Assembly: GCF_011009555.1 (NCBI RefSeq)
Contig: NZ_QXHD01000004.1
Coordinates: 5,451,035-5,515,034 of the forward strand
Origin: Adonisia turfae CCMR0081
GTDB lineage: Bacteria; Cyanobacteriota; Cyanobacteriia; Phormidesmidales; Phormidesmidaceae
DNA length: 64,000 bases
Direction: 5' to 3'
Under the pieces are notes generated by a model. That model was given only the letters and a program-made list of their open reading frames with translations, did no database searches and was not told the DNA's origin. The position numbers were made by a program, and so were the translations under genes. Shown in pieces: positions 34,522 to 44,862 of the stretch. Numbering within the stretch: position 1 is the first letter of the stretch; each line of letters starts with the position of its first letter.

Positions 34522-36027
34522 ATGGTATGTCTTAGGCATTTGAGCAAGAGCCAACGTTTGTGGTGCGGTTTGTTGGTCTTGCTGGGGGGAGTTATGGTGC
34601 ATCGCCCGATGCCTGGCTTCGCGCAAGCTGGTGACCTCAACCAATATTGTCAGCTATCTCAAGCTGAGGTTGATGCTAAGGAAGCTGTGAGACAACAAGC
34701 GGCCAATGGAGATGCCGTTGCGATCGCACAGTATCGCGATCTGCTCAAACGTCATTCAGATATGTTGCAAACCTGTCGGCAGCGTCAATGGCCTCGCCAG
34801 CAGGCGACCTGGATTCGTTTATACCCCTGTGATTTAAGACCCGGAGTGCTGGATGCTCTAATGGATCGAGTCATTAATTTGGGCTATACCGAGATCTATG
34901 TCGAGGTGTTTTACAACGGTCAGGTGCTGCTTCCTAAGCGGGATAATCGTACTGCCTGGCCCAGTGTTGTGCAACAGCGCGGCTATGAAAACCGTGATTT
35001 GTTAGCAGATGCGATCGCAGCAGGTCGTAAGCGAGGTCTCAAAGTACATGCCTGGATGTTCACCATGAATTTTGGTTATTCCTATGGCCAACGTCGAGAT
35101 CGTCAGCAGGTACTGGCCCGTAATGGTAACGGTGAAACGACCTCAGCATTTGCCAGTCGCGGCGGTAGTAATAATCCAGAAGAAATCTTTATCGACCCCT
35201 ATAACTACCAAGCCCAGAACGACTATTTGCGCATGTTGCAGGAAATATTGCAACGCAGGCCAGATGGCGTACTTTTTGACTACATTCGATATCCCCGAGG
35301 CCTTGGCAGTTACTCTGTTGCAGGTCAAGTTAGTGATCTCTGGATTTATGGCACTGCGGCCCAAAATTCCCTACTTCAGAGAGCCGTAAATAATAAAGGT
35401 AGAGAACTGATTCGACAGTTTCTCACCCGAGGATACTTAACAGAGGGCGATTTAGAACGAGTTGATAGGCAATTTCCCAATGAAGCTGAACCGCTGTGGC
35501 AAAGCCGACGACAAGCCAACAGCACGAGCGATGTGCCAGCTTCAGTCCGTCGCCCTGCCCTACAGTTAGAGCTGTGGCGTTTAAGTGTTGCCCATGCTGT
35601 GCAGGGAGTCATTGACTTTCTCACCACAGTTAGCCAACCCGTAAGACAACAAAATATTCCAACAGGTGTGGTCTTTTTCCCCACAGCCAATCAGCCTGTA
35701 GGCACTCAAGGGTATGACTCCCGCTTGCAACACTGGAATCGTTTTCCCACATCCATGAGCTGGCATCCAATGGCCTACAGTATCTGCGGTAACACCCGCT
35801 GCATTGTGCAAGAGGTGCAAATGGTACTACGGCAGAACAGTGCTAATAATGTGCGTCCTGCATTGGCGGGCGTATGGGGTAAATCAATTAATAACAGACC
35901 CTCCTTAGAAGCTCAGATGTCAGCGCTTCAGCAAGCAACCCCAAATATTAATTCAGTGAGCCATTTTGCCTATTCTTGGCAAGACCCAGAATTTGACCGA
36001 GTCAGAAAGTTTTGTGAATTGCCGTAG
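34522..36027 (+). CDS. Secreted glycoside-hydrolase-like protein (GHL10/DUF187 type)
   Basis: About 501 codons from ATG 34522 (TTG 34510 is an alternative). A signal peptide ends near PMPGFAQA. A helical segment (50-95) with a cysteine pair precedes the TIM-barrel domain: TWIRLYPCDLRP, GYTEIYVEVFYNGQ, GLKVHAWMFTMNFGY, IFIDPYNYQAQNDYLRML and GVLFDYIRYPRG. The FDYIRYP and DP-Y motifs are those of the family-10-like glycosyl hydrolases (COG1649). Such proteins act on cell-wall or extracellular polysaccharide; activity here is untested. A C-terminal domain with four or more cysteines follows. Confidence 0.82.
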   Translation: MVCLRHLSKSQRLWCGLLVLLGGVMVHRPMPGFAQAGDLNQYCQLSQAEVDAKEAVRQQAANGDAVAIAQYRDLLKRHSDMLQTCRQRQWPRQQATWIRLYPCDLRPGVLDALMDRVINLGYTEIYVEVFYNGQVLLPKRDNRTAWPSVVQQRGYENRDLLADAIAAGRKRGLKVHAWMFTMNFGYSYGQRRDRQQVLARNGNGETTSAFASRGGSNNPEEIFIDPYNYQAQNDYLRMLQEILQRRPDGVLFDYIRYPRGLGSYSVAGQVSDLWIYGTAAQNSLLQRAVNNKGRELIRQFLTRGYLTEGDLERVDRQFPNEAEPLWQSRRQANSTSDVPASVRRPALQLELWRLSVAHAVQGVIDFLTTVSQPVRQQNIPTGVVFFPTANQPVGTQGYDSRLQHWNRFPTSMSWHPMAYSICGNTRCIVQEVQMVLRQNSANNVRPALAGVWGKSINNRPSLEAQMSALQQATPNINSVSHFAYSWQDPEFDRVRKFCELP

Positions 36028-36330
36028 CTCAAATGCCTTCTTTAAAGAAGAAGCTGCGATAGCATTTCGTGAAAGTTATTGTTAAGTTTCGTTCTCTTTA
36101 AGGACGGTATATCGTCCAAAGATTGGCAAACAAAAAGTAAATAAAGGCCAAACGTGATAACTAGAGCATGCCATAAACGCTGTCTCATGATAGTTACCCT
36201 CACACATCATGGCTACTTAGCTTATGGGGGTCTCCCCAGCTCTGCGACTGGTCATGTTACGTAAATGAAAGTGTCACATCACAGAGTTGTTTACAGATGT
36301 GAATTTAGACCTTTCCTAAAGAATCTACTA

Positions 36331-36436
36331 CCCAATCCGAATTCATTAAGCCCGATTAAAAATGGACAATCCTGTAGGGGTACTCCCTTGTGGATGTCCC
36401 TCGGTACCGGGCGTTATCAGTCAGGATTTTGTATAA
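36331..36436. repeat. Dispersed intergenic repeat, copy 2 of 3
   Basis: Begins CCCAATCCGAATTCATTAAG and shows CCCGATTAAAAAT, CCTGTAGGGG, CCCTTGTGG, GGGCG-TTATCAGTCAGGATTT. It is shorter than copy 3 because part of the interior is missing. It stops ten bases before the chlH terminator. Confidence 0.8.
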
Positions 36437-36445
36437 CACCTTTAT

Positions 36446-36487
36446 AAAAAGCCCCCGTAGACCTAAAGAGTCTAAAGGGGCTTTTTA
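36446..36487. terminator. Terminator following chlH (works in both directions)
   Basis: AAAAAGCCCC and GGGGCTTTTT form the outer stem with TAGAC/GTCTA inside it. A and T tracts flank both ends. It lies about 70 bases after the chlH stop on the minus strand and may also close plus-strand transcription from the GHL10 gene. Confidence 0.88.
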
Positions 36488-36555
36488 TAGATTAATTAAT
36501 AATTAAGGTTGTGTTGGGCTGATAATAATGCCTTGCTCAGAAATGCATTAATCGT

Positions 36556-39500
36556 TTACTCAACACCCTCAATACGGTTCTCTACTTCTTCATAGAGCTC
36601 CTGTAAACGTTCGATGTTGTTGTCGCTAGTTTCCCAATAGCCTCGACCATTGACTTCCAACAGTGTTGTTACCATGCGACGGAATGAGTTGGGATTCAAA
36701 TCCATGAGTCGCTTACACATCTCCTCATCCTGGATAAATGTGGTGTTGGCATCTTCATAAACCCAGTTATCCACAGCATCAGCAGTCGCTGACCATCCCA
36801 TGGTGTTCACCAAGCGGTTAGATAACTCACGCACACCTTCGTAGCCGTTGGCTAGCATGCCCTCGTACCACTTCGGATTTAGCAGTTTAGTCCGAGAGTC
36901 TAAACGAACAGTTTCCGAAAGGGTTCTGACTTGAGCATTTGCTGTAGTCGTATCTGCCACAAAGGAAGCAGGCTTTGTCCCGTCACCCCGTAGCTGACCA
37001 ATCACCTTAGTGGGGTCAGAATCAAAGTAGTGGGAAACGTCAGTTAGAGAAATTTCCGAAGAATCTAGATTCTGGAAAGTAACATCAGCTGTTTTTAGGG
37101 ACGCCTCAAACAAATCACGGGACTGGTCCATCACACCCGGATTGTCTGAGTTAAAAGCAAAGGACTTACGCTTGAGGTACATTTCCTGAAGCTCAGACTC
37201 CTCCTCCCAGCTACTGTTCTCAACCGCCAGGTTAACGTTAGCAGCATAGGAACCAGAAGCATTTGAGAAGATGCGAGTCGCTGCTTCTCGTACTGATAGC
37301 CCCATTTCCTCAGCCTGCTTCAAAGCATGCTTGCGAACGAAGTTCATTTCCAGAGGCTCATCGGCTTCAGCAGCCATTTTCACAGCCCGATCTAGCAGAG
37401 CCATCTGGTTGACGAACAAGTCGCGGAATACGCCAGAACAGTTAATCACCACGTCAATCCGGGGACGACCGAGCTCTTCTAGAGGAACAATCTCCAGCTT
37501 ATTCACGCGGCCTAGGGCATCAGGTACTGGCTTAACCCCAACGAACCAAAGCATCTGAGCTAGGGACTCACCGTAGGTCTTAATGTTGTCAGTTCCCCAA
37601 AGAACAGAAGCAATTGTCTCAGGATACTGACCGCCATTGTCCTGGCGCTGACGCTCTAGGAGGCGATCAACCACCACCTTGGCAGACTGAACAGCTGCGG
37701 TGGTAGGAATGGACTGAGGGTCCAGGGCGTGGATGTTTTTGCCGGTAGGCAATACATCTGGGTTACGAATGGGGTCACCACCAGGTCCAGGTAGGATGTA
37801 ATCTCCATCTAATGCTCTGAGTAAAGAAGACAGCTCGTTATCGGCAACAACCTGCTTCAGACAGAACTGTAGATACTCAAACAAAGGCTTAAGAGCTTCC
37901 TCGTCTACATTTTTGTAGCCAAGATTGTGAAGCGCTTCCACCCAAGGATCTTGGCGCTTGCCAAAGTTAAAGAACTTCAGCATGGTCTTCAGGGATACTC
38001 GACCCTCAGCGTCCAATTGTTCATTAACAATGGCACCAACAGCGGCACGGGTCGCTTCATTGATTTCGTACAGTAGCTGTACATCATCTAAGACGCCCAG
38101 ATCGCTGTTGTTGTAGATTTCATCGATATCTCGCTCAAGACTCTCCGCAATGATGCGCTGAAGACTCTTGAACCCTTCCTCCTCACGGTCGAGACCTGCA
38201 ATATTTACCAGGGTGGCTACGGCTTCCTCTGCTGTAGGGGGCTTTCCGATGACATGAAGACCACAAGGTAGCAGTCGAGATTCGATTTCCATCAGCTTGA
38301 TGTAAATCTTGCCCACCAGGGTGTCGCGGTTGTCTTTACTAATTTGGCTAGCGTCTTCTACATCAGGAAGGACAACATCGCGATCTAAATTGACTTGGCG
38401 TGCCTTCTCAATGATGGCATTGACAATAGAAATCGCTCGACCGCCTTCTTTAAGCCCCTGGTACGAACCAATCAGCTCGCTTAGCTCCTTCAGTCCCTTG
38501 TACAAACCTGCATTCTCAGCAGGCGGTGTCAGGTAGCTGATGGTTTCTGCATAGCCACGCCGCTTAGCAATGGTGGCCTCAGAGGGATTGTTGGCAGCGT
38601 AGTAGTAGAGGTTTGGAGTACTGCCGATGAGGTTGTCGGGGTAGCACTGCCCTGACATACCCATTTGCTTGCCAGGCATAAACTCCAGGGAGCCATGGGT
38701 ACCAAAATGCAGAACTGCATCTGCCTTCCAAATCTTTTCGATAAAGGTGTAGTAAGCGGCAAAGCCATGGTGGGGGCTAGCGGACCGTGAGAACAGCAAC
38801 CGCATGGGGTCACCTTCGTAACCAAAGGTGGGTTGTACACCGATAAACAAGTTTCCGAAGGTCTTACCGTATACCAACAGATTCTGGCCGTCAGTATTGA
38901 GGGTGCCTGGCGGTGGTCCCCAGTTCTCTTCTAAGCGCTCTGAGTAAGGAGTCAGTTTTTCGTACTCAGCCACTGACATGCGGTAAGCAACATTGAGTTC
39001 AGGGCTATTGTATTGAGCCTGGGCATCATTGATAACTTCCAGCATCAAAGCTTCTGCCGACTCAGGCATGCCTTCGATGGTGTAGCCCTGCTCTTTCATT
39101 TCGACCATGGCTTCATAGATGGAGCCAAAGACGTTTAGATAGGCAGCAGTACCGACGTTACCCTTGTCGGGGGGGAAACTAAAGACGGTAATGGCTAGCT
39201 TTTTATTGGCACGTTTGACACGACGTAGGTTGGCCCATTTCAGAGCACGCTGGGAAATAATTTCTACCCGATCTTGCAGAGTAATAGCACGACCGGTCAT
39301 GCCATCACGGCCAGAAACCACAATCGGATCAATGGCACCATCTAACTCAGGAATCGCCATCTGTAGAGCTACCTGAATGGGGTGTAGACCTAGATCGCTA
39401 CCTTCCCACTCTTCAGTGGTTTGAAAGACTAGGGGAAGAGCCACCATATAGGGGCGATTCAGCTTCTGGAGTGACTCAATCGCCTTGGGATGATCTTGAC

Positions 39501-40551
39501 GAGCAGGACCACCTACCAGGGCAAAACCAGTTAGAGAAATAACGGAATCAACCAGGGGCTCTTGAGTAACAGGCTCGTAGAAGAACTGCTCCACAGGTTT
39601 AGAGAAGTCCAGTCCGCCAGCAAAGACGGGGATCACTCGAGCGCCTAGGTACTCCAGCTCCTGCACCATGGATACATAGTGTGCTTCATCACCGGTAACT
39701 AGGTGGGTGCGCTGTAGAACAATACCAACGCAGGGAGCTTGGTCCCGTTTATGGGACGCAGGTAAATCCTGGCGGAAGCTATACCAGTTAAGGTATTCCT
39801 TGACATCTTCATACATGCAAGGAGCAAGGGGGTGCCAGATGCCAGTATCGGGATAAGTGACAGGCTCGTTGTACTCCATATTTTGAGGAGCACCTTCGAT
39901 TTGCTTATCGCCGAACATGTAGCGATCGGCCAACATGAGCATGAAGTTCTCCAGGTTCTCAGGAGAACCGCCCAGCCAGTACTGGAAGCTGAGCATGAAG
40001 TTACGGGCATCTTGAGCTTTGTCTACGGGGAGATACTTGAGCACCTTGGGCAGAGTGCGCAAAAGCTTGAGCATGGCATCTTCAAAGCTGCCACCCTGCT
40101 TTTGGCGACGCTTTTTCATGAATTCGCCAATGGCACTCTTGGACTGACCCAACTGAGCCATGGAGAAGCTGCCCATTTTGTTGAGGCGCATCACCTGGGG
40201 CATGGATGGGAAAACCACGGCCACGTCAAGATTGTCACGGTGAGGCTTAACAGCAGCGGCAACTTTCTCGGCCAGTTCCTCAATAAAGATTAGGGAAGCA
40301 ACAAAGACGTTGGCTTCAGAAACATCCTTCTTAAATGCTTCGTAATTGTTACTATCGCGAAGTTCCTCAATTAGATAACCGCTAACTTCTACTGCTATGT
40401 GGGGATTATTAGCGTTGATGGATTTAACAGCTGCTGACAGAGCGCTTTGATACTGTGGCTCTAAGACGACGTAGACCACTTTCATCAAGGACCGTTCGCC
40501 AAGGTTCTCGGGTGAGATATGTCTCACAGTGGGCTTGACGTTGGTGAACAT
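36556..40551 (-). CDS. chlH: Magnesium chelatase subunit H
   Basis: 1331 codons, ATG start with AGGAAGGAG eight bases upstream; full length. ChlH binds protoporphyrin IX and, with ChlI and ChlD and ATP, inserts Mg2+ as the first committed step to chlorophyll. Family blocks are easy to see: [70 protein letters not shown], and the C-terminal [36 protein letters not shown] has the histidines and glutamate implicated in metal or porphyrin handling. Soluble, associates with membrane. Upstream lies a 518-base region with a 42-bp perfect palindrome. Confidence 0.98.
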   Translation of the reverse strand: MFTNVKPTVRHISPENLGERSLMKVVYVVLEPQYQSALSAAVKSINANNPHIAVEVSGYLIEELRDSNNYEAFKKDVSEANVFVASLIFIEELAEKVAAAVKPHRDNLDVAVVFPSMPQVMRLNKMGSFSMAQLGQSKSAIGEFMKKRRQKQGGSFEDAMLKLLRTLPKVLKYLPVDKAQDARNFMLSFQYWLGGSPENLENFMLMLADRYMFGDKQIEGAPQNMEYNEPVTYPDTGIWHPLAPCMYEDVKEYLNWYSFRQDLPASHKRDQAPCVGIVLQRTHLVTGDEAHYVSMVQELEYLGARVIPVFAGGLDFSKPVEQFFYEPVTQEPLVDSVISLTGFALVGGPARQDHPKAIESLQKLNRPYMVALPLVFQTTEEWEGSDLGLHPIQVALQMAIPELDGAIDPIVVSGRDGMTGRAITLQDRVEIISQRALKWANLRRVKRANKKLAITVFSFPPDKGNVGTAAYLNVFGSIYEAMVEMKEQGYTIEGMPESAEALMLEVINDAQAQYNSPELNVAYRMSVAEYEKLTPYSERLEENWGPPPGTLNTDGQNLLVYGKTFGNLFIGVQPTFGYEGDPMRLLFSRSASPHHGFAAYYTFIEKIWKADAVLHFGTHGSLEFMPGKQMGMSGQCYPDNLIGSTPNLYYYAANNPSEATIAKRRGYAETISYLTPPAENAGLYKGLKELSELIGSYQGLKEGGRAISIVNAIIEKARQVNLDRDVVLPDVEDASQISKDNRDTLVGKIYIKLMEIESRLLPCGLHVIGKPPTAEEAVATLVNIAGLDREEEGFKSLQRIIAESLERDIDEIYNNSDLGVLDDVQLLYEINEATRAAVGAIVNEQLDAEGRVSLKTMLKFFNFGKRQDPWVEALHNLGYKNVDEEALKPLFEYLQFCLKQVVADNELSSLLRALDGDYILPGPGGDPIRNPDVLPTGKNIHALDPQSIPTTAAVQSAKVVVDRLLERQRQDNGGQYPETIASVLWGTDNIKTYGESLAQMLWFVGVKPVPDALGRVNKLEIVPLEELGRPRIDVVINCSGVFRDLFVNQMALLDRAVKMAAEADEPLEMNFVRKHALKQAEEMGLSVREAATRIFSNASGSYAANVNLAVENSSWEEESELQEMYLKRKSFAFNSDNPGVMDQSRDLFEASLKTADVTFQNLDSSEISLTDVSHYFDSDPTKVIGQLRGDGTKPASFVADTTTANAQVRTLSETVRLDSRTKLLNPKWYEGMLANGYEGVRELSNRLVNTMGWSATADAVDNWVYEDANTTFIQDEEMCKRLMDLNPNSFRRMVTTLLEVNGRGYWETSDNNIERLQELYEEVENRIEGVE

Positions 40552-41070
40552 GCAGTTTACTCCTTCCTCTGTGTGTGCTCGCTTGCAATGGGGGGTGATG
40601 ACTGCCGCCTAGCATTTGAAACCCAGGAAAACCTAGGGCATTGCTACCGGTTGGACTGATTAGGAAATCGAAATTGACCCAGTAATCACAAAAACGTTTG
40701 AAACACGCTTTACAAAAGTGCATTGATTACTGTATTGAGAAACATTCCATAACATCTGAATAGGTTTTTAAACCTATTGTGTTTGTATCAGAAAATCCCT
40801 GCTGACTAGGGATACAGCCATAGATGCGATACAAAATGACATATTGACTCTCACTTTATGTAACGAATTCGTTACATAAAGTGAGAGTGTTACTAATTCT
40901 TATACTTCAAATAAAGCAAAAAGATAATGATTGACAAAAGTCATATTTTGTAGGTTTTGGCTATTCTTTTGGATTTGTCTCGTTTTCTTGGGCTCACGTT
41001 TTTACTGCAGCAATCTTCCATAAGATTTGATGTGTAAGAGATGTTCGCCGTTTGTTTTTTGGGGTTGACT
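40552..41070. promoter_or_regulatory. Divergent chlH/CSP41-like control region
   Basis: 519 bases between two divergent genes. No ORF is supported. Apart from the 42-bp palindrome at 40847-40888 the stretch is AT-rich (40900-41000), as befits two promoters. No riboswitch-like or RNA-gene structure was recognised. Confidence 0.5.
40847..40888. repeat. 42-bp perfect palindrome upstream of chlH
   Basis: Two 21-base arms are exact reverse complements meeting at GAATTC; the inner part reads TGTAACGAATTCGTTACA. It lies about 296 bases before chlH (minus) and 183 bases before the epimerase gene (plus). It could be an operator, a hairpin in either leader, or a remnant. No T tract follows on either strand, so a simple terminator is less likely. 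Confidence 0.85.
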
Positions 41071-41988
41071 ATGCGGATTTTGGTGATGGGTGGGACGCGA
41101 TTTATTGGGGTGTATCTGACCCGATTGCTATTGGCGGCAGGTCATAGGGTGACGTTGCTGAATCGCGGAAATCGTCCTGCACCTGATGGTGTGGAGGTGG
41201 TGAGGTGCGATCGCAAATCCCCCGAAGATCTCAAAGCCGCCCTCGCTGGCAAAACTTTTGATGCCATTTACGACAACAATGGTCGTGAGCTTGGCGATAC
41301 CCAGCCCCTAGTCGAGTTATTTGGTGGCACAGTACAGCAGTTTATCTATGTCAGCTCAGCCGGTGTGTATCTCAAAAGCGAGCAGATGCCCCATGTCGAA
41401 GGCGACCCTGTGGACCCTAACAGTCGGCACAAAGGTAAACACCACACCGAAGACTATTTAATCGAGCAGGGAGTCCCCTTTACCGCTATTCGCCCTGTCT
41501 ACATCTATGGTCCTCAGAACTATAATCCTCTAGAAAAATGGTTCTTTGACCGCATTAGTCATGATAGACCACTGCCCATTCCCGGCAATGGCAAAGCCAT
41601 TACTCAGCTAGGACATTGTGAAGACTTAGCCCAAGCCATGGTTTCTGTGCTCGGTAATCCCAAAGCGATTGGGCAGGTCTACAATATCTCAGGTGAGCGC
41701 TACGTTACCTTTGATGGTCTTGCCCATGCCTGTGCTGAGGCCATGGGTAAACCTGTGCCAGATATTCGCCACTACGAGCCAAATCAGTTTGACTTTGGTA
41801 AGCGCAAAGCATTTCCCATGAGAGTTCAGCATTTCTTTACGTCCATTGGTAAAGCTCAAAGCGATCTAGGTTGGACGCCAAAATATAGCCTGGTCCATGG
41901 CCTTAAGGATTCCTATCAAAATGATTACTGCCGGTCAGAGCAGGCTGTGGACTTTGAATTAGACGATCAGATTTTGACATCTGTCTAG
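41071..41988 (+). CDS. NAD-dependent epimerase/dehydratase, CSP41-like
   Basis: 305 codons from ATG 41071, with GGGG six bases upstream; 41041 is an alternative ATG. An extended SDR: MRILVMGGTRFIG is the dinucleotide loop (G-G-T-x-x-I-G), FIYVSSAGVYL carries the Ser/Tyr region, and RPVYIYGPQNYNPLEKWF is the downstream signature. The GGTRFIG start and length match the CSP41 (chloroplast stem-loop-binding protein, RNA-associated) branch rather than sugar epimerases. In chloroplasts CSP41 binds and cleaves stem-loop RNA and supports ribosomes and transcripts; the cyanobacterial role is uncertain. Confidence 0.82.
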   Translation: MRILVMGGTRFIGVYLTRLLLAAGHRVTLLNRGNRPAPDGVEVVRCDRKSPEDLKAALAGKTFDAIYDNNGRELGDTQPLVELFGGTVQQFIYVSSAGVYLKSEQMPHVEGDPVDPNSRHKGKHHTEDYLIEQGVPFTAIRPVYIYGPQNYNPLEKWFFDRISHDRPLPIPGNGKAITQLGHCEDLAQAMVSVLGNPKAIGQVYNISGERYVTFDGLAHACAEAMGKPVPDIRHYEPNQFDFGKRKAFPMRVQHFFTSIGKAQSDLGWTPKYSLVHGLKDSYQNDYCRSEQAVDFELDDQILTSV

Positions 41989-42238
41989 TTTTAGGCTGCC
42001 AACCCGCCCCATAACCGAAATCCAGGTTCGGTAACCCCCCCTTCAGAGAATTGCTCTGGATTAGCACTATAGTAATGAGCTTTTAAGAAACCAATTTTGA
42101 GGTTCACATTAAAAGCGGTGCTATTGCTGATTAGCTGGATGTGCCGATCCGAAGTTAATTCTGTCGGTCAGGGTTTCCCAAATTAAATCCTTCCGAGGAT
42201 CAGCAATGCCGAAGATATGATTCGCCGGAGCAATTGAT

Positions 42239-44149
42239 ATGGGAAAAGTAGTTGGAATTGACTTAGGAACCACAAACTCTGTGGTTGCTGTAATGGAAGG
42301 GGGTAAGCCCACTGTCATCGCAAACGCAGAAGGCTTTCGTACTACGCCCTCTGTGGTGGCCTATGCCAAGAGTGGCGATCGCTTGGTGGGTCAGATCGCT
42401 AAGCGCCAGGCCGTTATGAACCCCATGAATACGTTTTACTCTGTAAAGCGTTTCATTGGTCGTCGCAACGATGAGGTTAGCAACGAATCCTCAGAAGTGC
42501 CCTACAACGTTCTTAACGTAAACGGCAACGTCAAGATTGAGTGCACTAACGCTGACAAGCAATTTGCACCTGAAGAAATTTCTGCCCAGGTACTACGTAA
42601 ACTAGCGGACGATGCTAGTAAATACCTTGGCGACCAAGTTACCCAAGCGGTAATTACTGTTCCGGCTTACTTTAACGACTCCCAGCGTCAGGCAACCAAA
42701 GACGCGGGGCGGATCGCGGGTCTTGAGGTACTGCGAATTATTAACGAGCCTACAGCCGCTGCACTGGCTTACGGTCTTGATAAGAAGAGCAACGAAACCA
42801 TTCTTGTCTTTGACTTGGGTGGTGGTACCTTCGACGTGTCCATTCTGGAAGTAGGTGACGGTGTCTTCGAAGTACTGTCTACTTCTGGTGACACCCACCT
42901 AGGGGGTGATGACTTTGATAAAAAGATCGTCGATCACCTAGCTGAGCAGTTTATGTCTCAAGAGGGCATTGATCTGCGTAAGGATAAGCAGGCTCTACAG
43001 CGTCTAACTGAGGCGGCTGAGAAAGCCAAGATTGAGCTTTCCAGCGTTACCCAGGCAGAAATCAACCTGCCCTTTATTACTGCAACTCAGGATGGCCCTA
43101 AGCATTTGGACTTGACCCTAACTCGGGCGAAGTTTGAGGAGCTAGCCTCTGACCTGATTGACCGCTGCGGTGTGCCCGTAGAGAACGCGATTCGTGATGC
43201 CAAGCTAGCCAAGGGCGACATCAACGAAATCGTACTGGTGGGTGGTTCCACCCGTATTCCTGCGGTTCAGGAACTGGTTACTAAGATTCTGGGTAAAGAG
43301 CCTAACCAGAGCGTTAACCCTGACGAAGTTGTTTCGATTGGTGCAGCGATTCAGGGGGGTGTACTGGCTGGTGAAGTTAAGGACATCCTGCTGCTGGATG
43401 TTACCCCCCTATCCTTGGGTGTGGAAACTCTGGGTGGCGTTATGACCAAACTCATCCCCAGAAACACCACAATTCCTACCAAGAAGTCTGAGGTGTTCTC
43501 CACAGCGGTAGATGGGCAGACCAATGTTGAAATCCACGTTCTCCAAGGTGAGCGTGAGATGGCCAATGATAACAAGGACCTGGGTGTGTTCCGTCTAGAC
43601 GGAATTCCTCCTGCTCCCCGTGGTGTACCTCAGATTGAGGTGACGTTTGATATCGACGCTAACGGTATCTTGAATGTGACTGCCAAGGATAAGGGCACTG
43701 GTAAGGAGCAGTCCATTAGCATCACTGGTGCGTCCACCCTATCTGATGACGAAGTGGATCGGATGGTGCGGGATGCAGAGGCAAACTCCACTGCTGATAA
43801 AGAGCGCCGTGAGAAGATCGATGTGAGGAACCAGGCCGATTCTCTAGTTTACCAAGCTGAGAAGCAGATGGGTGAACTGGGCGATAAGATTTCTGAGGAT
43901 GATAAGTCCAAGGTGGAAACTGAGATTGCTGGCCTGAAGGATGCGATCGCATCTGATGATGCCGCTAAGATCAAGGCTGGCACTGAGTCCTTACAGCAGG
44001 CCTTGTTTGCACTCAGCAGCAATATGTACGGTGGTGCTGACGCAGCGGCTGCGGCAGCTGACCCAGGTGCTGCTGGCGGCGATGCTCCCAGCGGTGGTGG
44101 TGACGATGATGTCATCGATGCTGAATTCTCAGAAGAAAGTGACAAGTAA
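42239..44149 (+). CDS. dnaK: Chaperone DnaK (Hsp70)
   Basis: 636 codons, ATG start with CGGAG upstream. The ATPase domain begins [30 protein letters not shown] and [11 protein letters not shown] are intact; the hydrophobic linker is [10 protein letters not shown]; the lid ends Gly/Ala rich and closes with DDDVIDAEF, the usual Hsp70 tail. It refolds and holds proteins with DnaJ and GrpE. Cyanobacteria have two or three dnaK genes; no dnaJ or grpE is next to this one, and the complete tail fits the essential DnaK2 type by inference. Confidence 0.98.
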   Translation: MGKVVGIDLGTTNSVVAVMEGGKPTVIANAEGFRTTPSVVAYAKSGDRLVGQIAKRQAVMNPMNTFYSVKRFIGRRNDEVSNESSEVPYNVLNVNGNVKIECTNADKQFAPEEISAQVLRKLADDASKYLGDQVTQAVITVPAYFNDSQRQATKDAGRIAGLEVLRIINEPTAAALAYGLDKKSNETILVFDLGGGTFDVSILEVGDGVFEVLSTSGDTHLGGDDFDKKIVDHLAEQFMSQEGIDLRKDKQALQRLTEAAEKAKIELSSVTQAEINLPFITATQDGPKHLDLTLTRAKFEELASDLIDRCGVPVENAIRDAKLAKGDINEIVLVGGSTRIPAVQELVTKILGKEPNQSVNPDEVVSIGAAIQGGVLAGEVKDILLLDVTPLSLGVETLGGVMTKLIPRNTTIPTKKSEVFSTAVDGQTNVEIHVLQGEREMANDNKDLGVFRLDGIPPAPRGVPQIEVTFDIDANGILNVTAKDKGTGKEQSISITGASTLSDDEVDRMVRDAEANSTADKERREKIDVRNQADSLVYQAEKQMGELGDKISEDDKSKVETEIAGLKDAIASDDAAKIKAGTESLQQALFALSSNMYGGADAAAAAADPGAAGGDAPSGGGDDDVIDAEFSEESDK

Positions 44150-44232
44150 ATCCTGTGATGAACCACGGCAGTTGACCTGACTTGGGACAGCTGCCGTGGC
44201 ATAGCCGACAAACTTGCTCCGGCTAGCAAGGG

Positions 44233-44263
44233 GGTGGATGGTTTTTACCATTCACCTTTTTTT
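44233..44263 (+). terminator. dnaK terminator
   Basis: GGTGGATGGT-TTTT-ACCATTCACC is a ten-pair stem (one G-U pair) followed by seven T. It lies about 84 bases after the dnaK stop. Confidence 0.9.
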
Positions 44264-44299
44264 GTAACTATTGATACCTGAACTCTCAGCCCACTCTCC

Positions 44300-44442
44300 G
44301 TGAGTAAATTGACACATCCAATAATTAACAACGAATCCAATAGGTTACTGTCCTTGCTGAATGTGGATTCTAACGCCTGTTTTGTCTATTTTTCTCACAC
44401 CTCAATGCAGCCACTAGCTAGTTCTTAGCTGGTGGCTTTTCT
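44300..44442 (+). ncRNA. Candidate small RNA, PsrR1-like
   Basis: A free-standing terminator (12-pair stem AGCCACTAGCTA / TAGCTGGTGGCT, five-base loop, then TTTTCTCTC) sits 146 bases after dnaK's own terminator and convergent to the Hlip gene, so it needs a separate plus-strand transcript. Just before the stem is TTTTTCTCACACCTCAA, a single-stranded pyrimidine-rich box of the kind I recall as the conserved seed of PsrR1 (SyR1), the high-light small RNA that represses psaL and other photosynthesis mRNAs. A TTGACA at 44309 could be a -35 element. Start site and identity are inferred; the 5' end is a guess. Confidence 0.4.
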
Positions 44443-44491
44443 CTCATTAAGATTGTGTCGGCCTATGCCGAGGTTTAGCCAAGATATTGGG

Positions 44492-44704
44492 TTATTTAAG
44501 GCCAATTAACGAAACGATGCTTTGGCCAGTGAAATACTCGATGGCAATCAAAATTAAGAAACCCACCATGGCAGCTCGTCCATTGAGCTGCTCAGCATAT
44601 TCGTTAAACCCTTTTTTGGGGCGTTCCAGCTTAGGACTCATGGAAGGCTTAATATCAGTCACGGTGTTAGGCGCTACGTCATACCTACTTATTCTCACTA
44701 TCAA
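44492..44704 (-). CDS. High-light-inducible protein (Hlip/Scp)
   Basis: Up to 70 codons; the start is unclear: TTG 44704, GTG 44698 and ATG 44641 are all possible, none with a clear ribosome site. The chlorophyll-binding helix is unmistakable: FNEYAEQLNGRAAMVGFLI, with the ExxNGRAAM signature, then one membrane span. Hlips bind chlorophyll a and carotenoid, dissipate excess light energy and protect newly made chlorophyll proteins in the thylakoid. Divergent from ald; candidate small RNA ends 50 bases beyond its stop on the other strand. Confidence 0.9.
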   Translation of the reverse strand: MIVRISRYDVAPNTVTDIKPSMSPKLERPKKGFNEYAEQLNGRAAMVGFLILIAIEYFTGQSIVSLIGLK

Positions 44705-44862
44705 AGGGAGAGTTAGTCAATGAATTTTCCTGGGTAATATCGTTCTGTCTGATTGGTGACCCTACCTTGTTTGTGGGAGAGCTAAGCTAAGATCAGCGGC
44801 CAATTCTAGGACTATGACTCTGGCATTGGGCGCATTCAAACCCTTTCAGCTTGGAGGTGCCT

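Larger units (their letters stand above)
36028..36555. other. Intergenic region between the GHL10 gene and chlH
   Basis: 528 bases with no credible ORF. It contains a small hairpin GGACG-N6-CGTCC at 36102-36117 without a T tract, copy 2 of the dispersed repeat (36331-36436), and the chlH terminator (36446-36487). The genes on either side converge. Confidence 0.6.
44150..44491. other. dnaK-Hlip intergenic region with three hairpins
   Basis: 342 bases between convergent genes. It contains a nine-pair hairpin CCACGGCAG-N19-CTGCCGTGG (44162-44199), the strong terminator at 44233-44263 and a third hairpin with T tract (44409-44440) preceded by a candidate small RNA. The number of terminators is more than dnaK alone needs. 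Confidence 0.6.

Noticed and set aside
39832-40293. 153-codon plus-strand frame inside chlH
   Set aside because: Overlaps a conserved part of ChlH on the other strand.
40861-40876. NtcA site reading of the chlH palindrome centre (GTA...TAC)
   Set aside because: The spacing between GTA and TAC is ten bases and not the required eight.
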